Of a stretch of DNA of 35,202 nt, positions 1 to 7,416 are shown piece after piece. Origin of the DNA: Streptomyces sp. CoH27 (lineage in GTDB: Bacteria; Actinomycetota; Actinomycetes; Streptomycetales; Streptomycetaceae); the NCBI RefSeq assembly GCF_020181035.1, contig NZ_JAIQYY010000014.1, positions 216,482 through 251,683 of the forward strand. The letters are read 5' to 3'. The stretch's first letter is position 1; every line of letters begins with the position of its first letter. A program made the position numbers and the translations under genes. The notes beneath the pieces are model-generated. The model saw only the letters and a list, made by a program, of their open reading frames with translations. It had not been told where the DNA came from and did not search any database.

Positions 1-140
1 GTGCCGCCCGGTGGTCGCGGCGAGTGACGGGGAGTCCCGCCGCTTCCGGTCCGGTCTGGTGGGTACGCCCGGCGCAGTGGGGCGGGGGCGTGCGCCCAGC
101 CGCCGGGTGCCGGGGCGTTGGCCACGGAGCGCGAGCGCGG

Positions 141-1088
141 TCATGACACCGGCTCCGTGAGTTCGCGGTCGAGCGGGATCTCGGCCGTGACGGCCACCGC
201 CGTCGGGTCCAGGTCGGCCGGGGTCGGCATCACGCTGCCCGGGAGCTGGACAGCGGCGGCGCCGTGGGCGACGGCGGAGGCGAGGGCCTCGGGGCCGCTG
301 CCGCCGGCGATCAGGAAGCCGGCGAGGGAGGAGTCGCCGGCGCCGACGTTACTACGGACGGTGTCCACGCGCGCGCGGCCGAACCAGGCGCCCGTGTCCT
401 CCACGAGGAGCTGACCGTCGGCGCCGAGGCTCGCGAGCACGGCGCGCGCGCCCATGCCGCGCAACTCCTCGGCCGCCTTCAACGCGTCGCCCACGGTCGC
501 CAGGGGGCGCCCGACGGCTTCCGCCAGCTCCTCGGCGTTCGGCTTCACCACGTCGGGCCGCGCACGCAGCGCTTCCAGCAGCGCGCGCCCCGAGGTGTCC
601 AAGGCGATACGCGCACCCCCGGCATGCGCCCGCGTGACCACGTCGGCGTACCACGAGGGCGCGAGCCCCCTGGGCAGGCTGCCGCAGCATGCGATCCAGT
701 CGGCGTCGTGCGACTGGGCGCGCACCGTGTCCAGGAGGAGTTCCTGTTCCTCCGTGGACAGCTCCGGCCCCGGCGCGTTGATCTTCGTGAGCACCCCGTC
801 CGCCTCCGCGAGCGCGATGTTGGAGCGGGTGGCTCCGGCGACCGGGACCGGCGCGACCTCGATGCCCTGCGTGTGGAGCAGATCGGCGACGAGCGCCCCC
901 GGCGCACCGCCCAGGGGCAGGACGGCGACCGTACGCCGCCCGGCGGCCGCGACGGCGCGCGAGACGTTCACGCCCTTGCCGCCCGGGTCCATGCGCTCGC
1001 CGGTGGCGCGGATGACCTCGCCGCGCTCCAGGGTGGGGACCTCGTAGGTGCGGTCGAGGGACGGGTTGGGGGTGACGGTGAGGATCAT
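141..1088 (-). CDS. fruK: 1-phosphofructokinase (PfkB family)
   Basis: This cytoplasmic PfkB/ribokinase-family kinase of 315 aa is expected to phosphorylate fructose 1-phosphate to fructose 1,6-bisphosphate. The N-terminal PfkB signature PGGKGVNVSRA lies at residues 35-45. The C-terminal signature GAGDSSLAGF starts near residue 249, with the catalytic-base Asp at 252. The N-terminus MILTVTPNPSLDRT is typical of FruK/LacC enzymes. Its ATG overlaps the stop of the upstream DeoR regulator as ATGA, so the two are translationally coupled. In Streptomyces the next gene is normally the fructose PTS permease fruA, which would lie left of the window. FruK is preferred over tagatose-6-P kinase because of the linked DeoR regulator; substrate choice is inference. 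Confidence 0.93.
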   Translation of the reverse strand: MILTVTPNPSLDRTYEVPTLERGEVIRATGERMDPGGKGVNVSRAVAAAGRRTVAVLPLGGAPGALVADLLHTQGIEVAPVPVAGATRSNIALAEADGVLTKINAPGPELSTEEQELLLDTVRAQSHDADWIACCGSLPRGLAPSWYADVVTRAHAGGARIALDTSGRALLEALRARPDVVKPNAEELAEAVGRPLATVGDALKAAEELRGMGARAVLASLGADGQLLVEDTGAWFGRARVDTVRSNVGAGDSSLAGFLIAGGSGPEALASAVAHGAAAVQLPGSVMPTPADLDPTAVAVTAEIPLDRELTEPVS

Positions 1089-1846
1089 GCGCGCACTACT
1101 TCCGTGCCGCCGCGCTCGATGGCGGCGGAGTCTTCGGGGCTCAGCCCGCTGTCGGTGATCAGCAGGTCCACGTCGCTCAGGTCGCCGAAGCGGGCGAAGT
1201 GCTCCTGGCCGTACTTGGAGGAGTCGGCCAGCAGCACCACGCGGCGGGCGGCGGCGACCGCGGCCCGCTTCACCGCAGCCTCGGCGAGGTCGGGGGTGGT
1301 CAGACCGTGCTCGGCGGAGAAGCCGTTGGCCGCCACGAACAGCACGTCGGCCCGGATCTCGCCGTACGCGCGCAGCGCCCAGGCGTCCACGGCGGCGCGC
1401 GTACGGTGCCGTACACGCCCCCCGATGAGGTGGAGCTGGATTCCGGGGTGGTCCGCGAGGCGGGCGGCGATCGGCAGGCTGTGCGTGACGACGGTCAGCG
1501 AGGACTCCAGCGGGATGGCGGCTGCCAGCCGCGCCACCGTCGTACCGGCGTCGAGGATCAGCGTGCCCTCGCTCGGCAGTTCCGGGACGGCCGCCTTGGC
1601 GATGCGGTCCTTCTCGTCGGCGGACGTACCCTCGCGTTCGGCGAGGTCCGGTTCGAAGTCGAGGCGGCCGACCGGGATGGCACCGCCGTGGACCCGGCGG
1701 ACCAGGCCGGCGCGATCGAGGGCCTTCAGATCGCGGCGGATCGTTTCCGCCGTGACCTGGAACTCCTCGGCGAGCGACAGCACGTCCACCCGGCCGCCGT
1801 CACGGGCGAGCCGGAGAATCTCCTGCTGCCGTTCCGGTGCGTACAT
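1085..1846 (-). CDS. fruR: DeoR/GlpR-family repressor of the fructose operon
   Basis: This DNA-binding repressor of 253 aa has a DeoR-type helix-turn-helix at residues 1-57, with FQVTAETIRRDLKALDRAG followed by the family signature VRRVHGGA. The C-terminal sugar-phosphate sensor domain contains the LILDAGTT phosphate-binding loop near residues 96-103. The ATG at 1846 has a GGAGG ribosome binding site about 8 nt upstream. It is the first gene of a two-gene unit with fruK, overlapping it by 4 nt, so it most likely regulates its own operon in response to fructose 1-phosphate. The effector is inferred from the partner kinase, not from the sequence itself. Confidence 0.9.
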   Translation of the reverse strand: MYAPERQQEILRLARDGGRVDVLSLAEEFQVTAETIRRDLKALDRAGLVRRVHGGAIPVGRLDFEPDLAEREGTSADEKDRIAKAAVPELPSEGTLILDAGTTVARLAAAIPLESSLTVVTHSLPIAARLADHPGIQLHLIGGRVRHRTRAAVDAWALRAYGEIRADVLFVAANGFSAEHGLTTPDLAEAAVKRAAVAAARRVVLLADSSKYGQEHFARFGDLSDVDLLITDSGLSPEDSAAIERGGTEVVRA

Positions 1847-1912
1847 GTCCTCGCCTCCGCCTTGATGTCCGTTCGCTTCCGACTGATGCCCGAACGTGTG
1901 GTTTCACAGCGG

Positions 1913-1941
1913 AGGCTACGCCCGGTTTTCCGGAATGTAAA
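1913..1941 (-). promoter_or_regulatory. Candidate fruRK promoter
   Basis: On the minus strand TTTACA (1936-1941) is followed after 17 nt by TAGCCT (1913-1918), a good match to the Streptomyces vegetative consensus with a TAG-type -10. The 8-bp palindrome TTCCGGAA lies in the spacer. The expected start would give a leader of about 60 nt before the fruR ATG. Inverted copies GTCCGTTC (1867-1874) and GAACGGAC (1977-1984 region) flank the promoter and may be FruR sites; that part is inference. Confidence 0.5.
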
Positions 1942-2022
1942 CAGGTTCAGACTTCAATCGGGCATGAACGGACTTCAGGCCCCACATCCCAGGCGACTTC
2001 CGGCTCGGGCCCGGACAACAGA

Positions 2023-2053
2023 AGGGCCCGGCACCTGATCGGTGCCGGGCCCT
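2023..2053 (-). terminator. Intrinsic terminator of the MFS gene
   Basis: A perfect 13-bp stem (AGGGCCCGGCACC and its complement) closes a 5-nt loop, 45 nt beyond the stop of the minus-strand MFS gene. On that strand it is followed by a short T-rich stretch (TCTGTTGT). Confidence 0.85.
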
Positions 2054-2097
2054 CGTCGTGCGGGCCGTCGTGCCGGCCCACGGGTCGTCGTGCCTGG

Positions 2098-3618
2098 TCA
2101 GGAAACCAGTTCCGGCTCCCGCTCCGGCACCGGCGCCGCCGGCTCGTCCGTCGTGCCCTCCACATGCTGCGCCGGGCGCTTCGGCAGGGCGGACATCAGA
2201 AGGAAGATCGCGCCCATGATCCCGGCGACCCACCACAGCGCGTGCTGGAAGGCGTGCACGAAGGCCGGGCCGACCTGGGCCGGAGCCAGCCGGTCGCCGA
2301 TCTCCCCGAAGAAGACCACCGACACGAGTCCCAGTCCGAGCGCGTTGCCCATCTGCTGCACGGTGTTGATCAGCCCGGACGCGGAACCGGCGTGCTCGCG
2401 TGGCACCTCCGAGAGCACCGCGTCGGTCAGCGGGGCGACGATCAGCCCCATCCCGGCACCCATCACGACCAGCGGCAGGGCCATCTGCCAGGAAGCGATG
2501 GAAAGGCCGTAGCGGTGGGCCTCCCACAGGTAGATCAGCACGCCCGCGCCCATCACCAGGGCGCCCGCCTGGAGCACCTTGCGGCCGAAGCGCGGAACCA
2601 GCTTCTGCACCGACATCCCGGCCGCCATGGACACCGCGATCGAGAACGGCACGCCGGTCAGCCCGGCCCGCAGCGGGCTCCAGCCCAGGCCGATCTGCAT
2701 GTACAGCGTCCAGACCAGGAAGAAGATGCCGAGCGCGACACCGAAGACGGTCTGCACGGCGATGCCCGCGGCGAAGCTTTTCACCCGGAAGAGGGACAAC
2801 TCGATGAGCGGGGAACCGTCCCGGGCCGCCTTCCGTTTTTCGTACGACACCAGCGCGGCGAAGACGACGAGCGCACCGACCATGCAGAGGTACCCCCACA
2901 GCGGCCAGCCCAGCTCCCGGCCGCGGGTGAGCGGGTAGAGCAGCATCAGCAGGCCCAGCGAGACCAGGGCGACGCCGACGAGGTCCAGCTTCAGGGCCTT
3001 GGGGGCCTTGGACTCGGTGATGAAGCGGCGGCCGAGGAGGAAGGCCGCGATACCGACGGGGAGGTTGATGAGGAAGATGGGACGCCATTCGAGGCCGAAC
3101 AGGTTCCACTCCGTCAGGAGTGCCCCGAGCAGCGGCCCGGAGACCGCACCGAGGCCGACGATCGCGCCGAACAGACCGAATACCTTGCCGCGTTCGTGGG
3201 CCGGGAAGGTGGCGTGCACGATCGACAGCACCTGCGGCACCATCATGGCCGCCATACCGCCCTGCAGAATGCGGGAGGCGACCAGCATGTCCGGGTTCAC
3301 GGCGAAGCCGCACAGGGCCGAGGCGAGCGTGAAGCCGCCGATACCGATCAGGAACAGCCGCCTGCGGCCGTGGATGTCGCCGAGCCGCCCGCCGGTGACG
3401 AGGGCTGCGGCGAAGGCGAGCGCGTAGCCGGCGGTTATCCACTGGATCTGGCTGACGGAGGCGTGTGCGCTCCGCTGGATGGACGGGATGGCGATGTTGA
3501 CGATCGTCACGTCCACCAGGTCCATGAAGGCCGCGGTCATGACGATGGCCAGAGCGAACCAGCGGCGTCGGTCGGCCGGGGCCGGCCGAGGGGTGTGGGT
3601 CTGTTCCGTGGAGGTCAT
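2098..3618 (-). CDS. MFS drug exporter, DHA2 (EmrB/QacA) type
   Basis: This integral membrane H+-antiporter of 506 aa has about 14 predicted hydrophobic helices. The DHA2 motif MDLVDVTIVNIAIPSIQ occurs in helix 1 and the motif-A loop GRLGDIHGRRRLF lies between helices 2 and 3. An antiporter-type motif-C stretch, GLGAVSGPLLGALL, follows in helix 5. The charged tail (EPEREPELVS) is cytoplasmic. The gene is divergent from a WYL regulator across a 63-bp gap, so it is probably that regulator's target. No clear ribosome binding site precedes the ATG. The substrate cannot be read from sequence. Confidence 0.88.
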   Translation of the reverse strand: MTSTEQTHTPRPAPADRRRWFALAIVMTAAFMDLVDVTIVNIAIPSIQRSAHASVSQIQWITAGYALAFAAALVTGGRLGDIHGRRRLFLIGIGGFTLASALCGFAVNPDMLVASRILQGGMAAMMVPQVLSIVHATFPAHERGKVFGLFGAIVGLGAVSGPLLGALLTEWNLFGLEWRPIFLINLPVGIAAFLLGRRFITESKAPKALKLDLVGVALVSLGLLMLLYPLTRGRELGWPLWGYLCMVGALVVFAALVSYEKRKAARDGSPLIELSLFRVKSFAAGIAVQTVFGVALGIFFLVWTLYMQIGLGWSPLRAGLTGVPFSIAVSMAAGMSVQKLVPRFGRKVLQAGALVMGAGVLIYLWEAHRYGLSIASWQMALPLVVMGAGMGLIVAPLTDAVLSEVPREHAGSASGLINTVQQMGNALGLGLVSVVFFGEIGDRLAPAQVGPAFVHAFQHALWWVAGIMGAIFLLMSALPKRPAQHVEGTTDEPAAPVPEREPELVS

Positions 3619-3640
3619 GTCCGCAAAGCTAGGGCCCCAT

Positions 3641-3659
3641 TAGGTCAGATCCAGTCCTA
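3641..3659. promoter_or_regulatory. Candidate operator between MFS gene and WYL regulator
   Basis: An imperfect 19-bp palindrome (half sites TAGGTCAG and CAGTCCTA, 6 of 8 positions complementary, 3-nt centre) sits in the 63-bp divergent gap. It is the only dyad there and is well placed to control both genes. Confidence 0.4.
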
Positions 3660-3681
3660 GTGGTACGGCATTCTCGTAGAC

Positions 3682-4701
3682 ATGACTACCGACACGCCCG
3701 CCCGGCTGTTGCAGTTGCTGTCGCTTCTCCAGACCCCGCGCGAGTGGCCCGGCGGTGAGCTGGCCGACCGGCTCGGGGTGTCCCGCCGTACCGTGCGCCG
3801 GGACATCGACCGGCTGCGCGAGCTGGGCTATCCGGTGCAGGCCACGAAGGGCGCGGACGGCGGATACCGGCTGGTCGCGGGCAAGGCGATGCCTCCGCTG
3901 GTGCTGGACGACGAGGAGGCGGTGGCGATCGCGGTGGGACTGCGGGCCGGTGCCGGACACGCGGTGGCGGGCGTGGACGAGGCGTCGGTACGGGCCCTGG
4001 CCAAGCTGGAGCAGGTGCTGCCGGCCCGGCTGCGACACCGGGTGTCCACCCTGCAGGCCGCGACCACGCCGCTGACCAGTGGGGACGGTGCGAGCATCGC
4101 GCCGGAGACGCTGACCGTGATGGCGTCGACGGTGGCGGGGCACGAGCGGCTGCGGTTCGCCTACCGCGACAAGGAGGGAGGCGAGTCACGCCGGCTGACC
4201 GAGCCGCACCGGCTGGTGTCGACGGGACGGAGGTGGTACCTGGTCGCCTACGACCTCGACCGCGCCGACTGGCGCACGTTCCGGGTGGACCGGGTGAGCG
4301 AGCCGTTCGCGACCGGAGTGCGGTTCGCACCGCGGGAGTTGCCGACGGGGGACGCGGCCGAGTACCTACGGCGGTCCATCAACCGGCGACAGGAGACGTA
4401 TGAGTTCGCCGTGCGCTTCGCCGCGCCGACCGAGCAGGTCGCCTCGCGGGTCCCGGCCTGGTTCGGGGTGCCGGAGGACGACGGGGAGGGCGGTTGCGTC
4501 CTGCGGGGCACCTCCGGCGATCCCGTGGAGTGGCTGGCGGTACGGCTCGCGATGGCCGGGGTCGAGTTCACCGTACGGGGGCCTGAGGAACTGGCGCATT
4601 GTGTACGAGAGTTGGGCGGACGATTGAGCCGGGCGGGGGGCGTGCGGTCGTCCGAGCAGTCGTCTGAGCAGTCGTCCAAGCAGTCGTCCGAAAGGGTCTG
4701 A
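3682..4701 (+). CDS. HTH/WYL-domain transcriptional regulator
   Basis: This transcription factor of 339 aa has an N-terminal winged HTH (LADRLGVSRRTVRRDIDRL, about residues 28-46) and a central WYL ligand-binding domain. The WYL residues themselves are at 185-187 (RRWYLVAYD), followed by a WCX-type C-terminal domain. The last 17 residues are a serine/glutamine tail from a 12-bp tandem repeat, an unusual feature. No Shine-Dalgarno sequence precedes the ATG, so the mRNA may be leaderless. It is divergent from the MFS exporter, the usual arrangement for a local regulator. WYL proteins bind small ligands or nucleic acid; the effector here is unknown. Confidence 0.88.
   Translation: MTTDTPARLLQLLSLLQTPREWPGGELADRLGVSRRTVRRDIDRLRELGYPVQATKGADGGYRLVAGKAMPPLVLDDEEAVAIAVGLRAGAGHAVAGVDEASVRALAKLEQVLPARLRHRVSTLQAATTPLTSGDGASIAPETLTVMASTVAGHERLRFAYRDKEGGESRRLTEPHRLVSTGRRWYLVAYDLDRADWRTFRVDRVSEPFATGVRFAPRELPTGDAAEYLRRSINRRQETYEFAVRFAAPTEQVASRVPAWFGVPEDDGEGGCVLRGTSGDPVEWLAVRLAMAGVEFTVRGPEELAHCVRELGGRLSRAGGVRSSEQSSEQSSKQSSERV
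4645..4692 (+). repeat. Four 12-bp tandem repeats at the WYL gene 3' end
   Basis: Four 12-bp units of the type CAGTCGTCCGAG encode the tail SSEQSSEQSSKQSSE. The units differ by one or two bases. The array ends 9 nt before the stop codon. Confidence 0.85.
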
Positions 4702-4751
4702 CCCGGCCGGGAGCGCCCACGTTCCGTCAGCCCTGCTCTCTGCCGAGCCGT

Positions 4752-5762
4752 CTAGCCCTCCCCGCCCCAGTCGAACCCCTTCAGCGCCCCGAGGTTGCGC
4801 AGTGCCAGGGCGGCCGGCCCCTCGGGGCCGGTGGGCGGGGCAGAGGTGGCGGCCCAGGACTCCACGGCCACGCGGACGGCGGCGCCGGCGACGGCCGCGG
4901 TGAAGCGGAGGCCGGGGGTGAGCGGGGCGGGGCCGGCGGGGGGCGGGGCCGATCCGGTTGAGGTCGGGGCCAGTCCAGCGGGCATCGGGGCGGACCCGGC
5001 GGGCGTCGGGGCGGACCCGGCGGGCATCGGGTCCACGTCGGCGGGCGCCCCATCCGACCCGGCGGGCGTCCGGTCCGACTCGGCGGGCGTCCGGTCCGAC
5101 TCGGCGGGCGTCCGATCCGATCCAGTGGGCGTCCGGTCCGATCCGGTGGGCATCGGGCCCGAGCCGGTGGACGCCTGGTCCGTTCCGGTGGGCATCGGGC
5201 GCGCCGTCAGGTCCTCGCCCCGTGACGCGCGGCCCTCGCCCGAAGCCTTGTGGCCCTCGTCCCGCGTCGGGCGGTCTTCGCCTCGCGCCGCGAGGATCTC
5301 CGCCAAAGTCGTCTCGGACGTCTGGCACACCTCGGTCCAGACCTTGCGGAGGGCGGGGCTGGTGTCGGCCAGGCGGATCAGGGTGCGGACCCACTCCCAG
5401 GACGCCGACGAGACGCCGAGCCCCGGGGTGAGGGTCTGGTGGACGGCGTGTTCCAGGGCCTCGGGGATGCTGAGGTGGGCCGGGGCCGCGCGGACCGCTT
5501 CCGCCCAGCGCTGGGCGCCGGCGGCGTAGAGCGGGGCGACGGCTTCCTCCTTGGTGGCGAAGTAGCGGTAGAAGGTGCGCGGTGCGATGCCCGCGGCCTG
5601 GGCGATGTCCTCGGCGCGGGTCGCCCGCAGGCCCTGCCTGACGAACAGCGCGCCCGCCGCCCGGGCGATCTCCATCCGGGTCTCGGCCTTTCGCCGTTCG
5701 GTCAGCGAAACCGGGGCGGAGGGGGAAAACTGCTGGTGGGCGGCGCTGGGGGTGGTGCTCAT
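4752..5762 (-). CDS. TetR-family regulator with a heptad-repeat insertion
   Basis: This regulator is 336 aa, long for a family that is usually 190-230 aa. The TetR HTH is at residues 25-72 (GIAPRTFYRYFATKEEAV). The ligand-binding helices run to about residue 160. A charged linker and then fourteen 7-residue units rich in P, A, G, S and D occupy residues 189-286. The closing helix resumes at FTAAVAGAAVRVAVES (287-302). Removing the repeat restores a normal TetR length. The gene is next to hrdD at the position I recall for the S. coelicolor TetR SCO3201; this orthology is from memory and synteny only. A palindrome overlapping its promoter suggests autorepression. Confidence 0.85.
   Translation of the reverse strand: MSTTPSAAHQQFSPSAPVSLTERRKAETRMEIARAAGALFVRQGLRATRAEDIAQAAGIAPRTFYRYFATKEEAVAPLYAAGAQRWAEAVRAAPAHLSIPEALEHAVHQTLTPGLGVSSASWEWVRTLIRLADTSPALRKVWTEVCQTSETTLAEILAARGEDRPTRDEGHKASGEGRASRGEDLTARPMPTGTDQASTGSGPMPTGSDRTPTGSDRTPAESDRTPAESDRTPAGSDGAPADVDPMPAGSAPTPAGSAPMPAGLAPTSTGSAPPPAGPAPLTPGLRFTAAVAGAAVRVAVESWAATSAPPTGPEGPAALALRNLGALKGFDWGGEG
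4905..5198 (-). repeat. Fourteen degenerate 21-bp repeats inside the TetR gene
   Basis: Fourteen consecutive 21-bp units encode heptads such as DRTPAES and SAPMPAG (residues 189-286). The middle units are nearly identical at DNA level (around 5060-5115), while the outer ones have diverged. The frame is kept throughout. Confidence 0.88.
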
Positions 5763-5768
5763 TCCGGC

Positions 5769-5797
5769 AGGCTATGCCCATGTGGCAGAATCTGCCA
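5769..5797 (-). promoter_or_regulatory. tetR promoter with overlapping palindromic operator
   Basis: A perfect 15-bp dyad, TGGCAG-AAT-CTGCCA, lies at 5783-5797. On the minus strand its first half (TGGCAG) serves as a -35-like box, and TAGCCT follows after 17 nt at 5769-5774. A TetR dyad covering the -35 region is the classic autorepression layout. The predicted start lies only a few nucleotides from the tetR ATG at 5762. Confidence 0.6.
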
Positions 5798-5903
5798 TCC
5801 GCGCGGTTCACCCCGGGGTTCAGGTACGGGGTGGACCGCCGTTCCAGCATGCCCTGCCCTCGGGTACGCCCCGTCCCCCGCAATCCCCCACCTCACCGCA
5901 GAC

Positions 5904-5934
5904 TTGAGTCTCCCCCAGCAGGAGACCGGAAGGT
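5904..5934 (+). promoter_or_regulatory. MerR-type promoter/operator
   Basis: The dyad GTCTCC-N7-GGAGAC (5908-5926) sits between a TTGAGT -35-like box (5904-5909) and a weak -10-like GAAGGT 19 nt later. A dyad inside a lengthened spacer is the hallmark of MerR-controlled promoters. The putative start would fall almost at the merR ATG, and GGAAGG (5927-5932) also fits as a ribosome binding site. Confidence 0.5.
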
Positions 5935-5940
5935 GGGCTC

Positions 5941-6888
5941 ATGCACGACGGCACCCTGTACTCGATCGGTGAACTGGCCCGGCGTACCGGCCTGTCGGTC
6001 AAGACGATCCGCCTCTACTCGGACCGTGGACTGGTCGTACCCGCGGACCGCACCGCGGCCGGCTACCGCCGCTACGGCCCGGACGCCCTGGCCCGGCTGG
6101 CCCTCGTACGGACGCTGCGCGAGCTGGGGCTCGGTCTGGAGGTGATCCGGCAGGTCCTGGACCGGCCGTCCACACTCGGCCGGATCGCCGCTGAGCAGGC
6201 AGCCGCACTGGACGTGCAGATCAGCGTGCTGCGCCTGCGCCGGGCGGTGCTGTCCGCCGTGGCCGGGCGCGCACCCACCCTCCAGGAGGCGGAACTCATG
6301 CACCGGTTGGCGACCTTGTCCGAGACAGAGCGGCGACGGCTCATCGACGGCTTCCTGGACGCCGTCTTCGAAGACACCGACCCCCCTCAAGCCGCGGTCC
6401 GGCGTTCCATGACTCCCGAGTTGCCCGCCGAGCCCAGCGAGGAACAGCTCGCGGCCTGGCTGGAGTTGGCCGAACTGGTCCTCGACGACGCGTTTCGCTC
6501 GGCCGTACGGCGGCTGGCCCACGCTTATACGCAAGGCACCGCTCAGCCTCCGCGCCCGGATGTCGTCGCCGTCGCCCGCGAGCTGGCCGGGCCCACCATG
6601 ACGGCCGGTACCGCCCCCGAGGCCCCGCAGGCGGAACCCGTCGTCACGGCCCTCCTCACCCGGTATGCACCGGCGCCGGGCCACCGAGAGAACGCCGCCC
6701 CCGGCCACCGACCGTACGCCGACCCCGCCGCCTGGCTGCTCCGCCGGCTGAAGTCAGCGCGCGATCCCCGCAGGGACCGTTACTTCCAGTTGCTGGCCCT
6801 GATCAACGGCTGGCCGGCCCCCGAGCCCGTGACGCCCCTGATCGACTGGACGGTCACCGCGCTGCGCGCCCATACGTCGGCCGCGTGA
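5941..6888 (+). CDS. MerR-family transcriptional regulator
   Basis: This regulator of 315 aa opens with the MerR winged HTH YSIGELARRTGLSVKTIRLY (residues 7-26) followed by the wing GYRRYGPDALARL. A dimerization helix follows at about residues 75-105. The remaining 200 residues form a mostly helical C-terminal domain with no Cys pair of the metal-sensing type, so it is more likely a small-molecule or multidrug sensor than a metal sensor. The gene has its own MerR-like dyad promoter immediately upstream and no obvious co-transcribed target. The effector is unknown. Confidence 0.85.
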   Translation: MHDGTLYSIGELARRTGLSVKTIRLYSDRGLVVPADRTAAGYRRYGPDALARLALVRTLRELGLGLEVIRQVLDRPSTLGRIAAEQAAALDVQISVLRLRRAVLSAVAGRAPTLQEAELMHRLATLSETERRRLIDGFLDAVFEDTDPPQAAVRRSMTPELPAEPSEEQLAAWLELAELVLDDAFRSAVRRLAHAYTQGTAQPPRPDVVAVARELAGPTMTAGTAPEAPQAEPVVTALLTRYAPAPGHRENAAPGHRPYADPAAWLLRRLKSARDPRRDRYFQLLALINGWPAPEPVTPLIDWTVTALRAHTSAA

Positions 6889-7415
6889 GGCCCAACGGGC
6901 GTACAGACTCAGGGTGTTGTGCCGAACCGCAGACAAGAGGGCCGGGCCCCGGCACCCAGGGGGGACGGGTGCCGGAGCCCGGCTTCGGGAGGTCCCGGCG
7001 CCGGGGGGGGATGGTGCGTCGGGACGTGGTTCGCGTGGGGACGGCCGACGGTGCGTAGGTCGCCGTACGGTGCGTTGATGCGGTCGGATCGGTGCTGTGT
7101 CGCATGCCGTGCTGTGCGGTGGTGTGCGGTGGTGTGTGTCAGCTGCGGTGGGGAGTGCGGTCGCGGTTCCCGGGGGCTCGGTGCGGGGCCCGCAAGGGTT
7201 GTTCCCTCGGGTCCGGGCTTTGAAGCGACAGGACCACGCCATGTTTGCGCCGTCTTTCGCCACCGGCGTGCGCGGTCCCGGGCATCGCACGCCCACAACC
7301 ACGCACACCACACGCAGACACGCACACCACACTCAGCCGCGCACAACGCGCTCAACCGCGCCCACAGCCACAGCAAACGGCAAGGGGTAGGGGCCGCGGC
7401 AAGGGACAGGGGCCG
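6889..7415. other. 527-bp intergenic region, no gene seen
   Basis: No supported ORF was found. The region holds a strong hairpin (6941-6983), a GT-rich tract on the plus strand (about 7085-7170) and a CA-rich tract (about 7290-7378) that are partly complementary. It ends in a 19-bp tandem duplication that reaches the hrdD stop codon. Either or both flanking convergent transcripts could end here. Confidence 0.6.
6941..6983. terminator. Bidirectional hairpin between merR and hrdD
   Basis: The inner stem CCGGCACCC/GGGTGCCGG (9 bp, 9-nt loop) is extended by outer arms GCCGGGC and GCCCGGC. It lies 52 nt after the merR stop. It has no T-tract, as is common in Streptomyces. Confidence 0.65.
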
Positions 7416-7416
7416 T
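7379..7416. repeat. 19-bp tandem duplication at the hrdD 3' end
   Basis: Two adjacent 19-bp units (7379-7397 and 7398-7416), starting GGCAAGGG and ending GGGGCCG plus one base, match at 16 of 19 positions. The second unit ends on the last base of the hrdD stop codon. Confidence 0.7.

Noticed and set aside
264..1865. Long plus-strand frame opposite fruK-fruR
   Set aside because: It is the antisense shadow of fruK and fruR; the minus strand has the family motifs and the ATGA overlap.
1837..3660. 607-codon plus-strand frame opposite the MFS gene
   Set aside because: It crosses the fruR promoter and a terminator, and its product is an unstructured E/D/Q/R-rich antisense translation of the transporter.
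7261..7380. CA-rich tract as a CRISPR-like array
   Set aside because: No regular repeat-spacer spacing; it is simple CA-skewed sequence.
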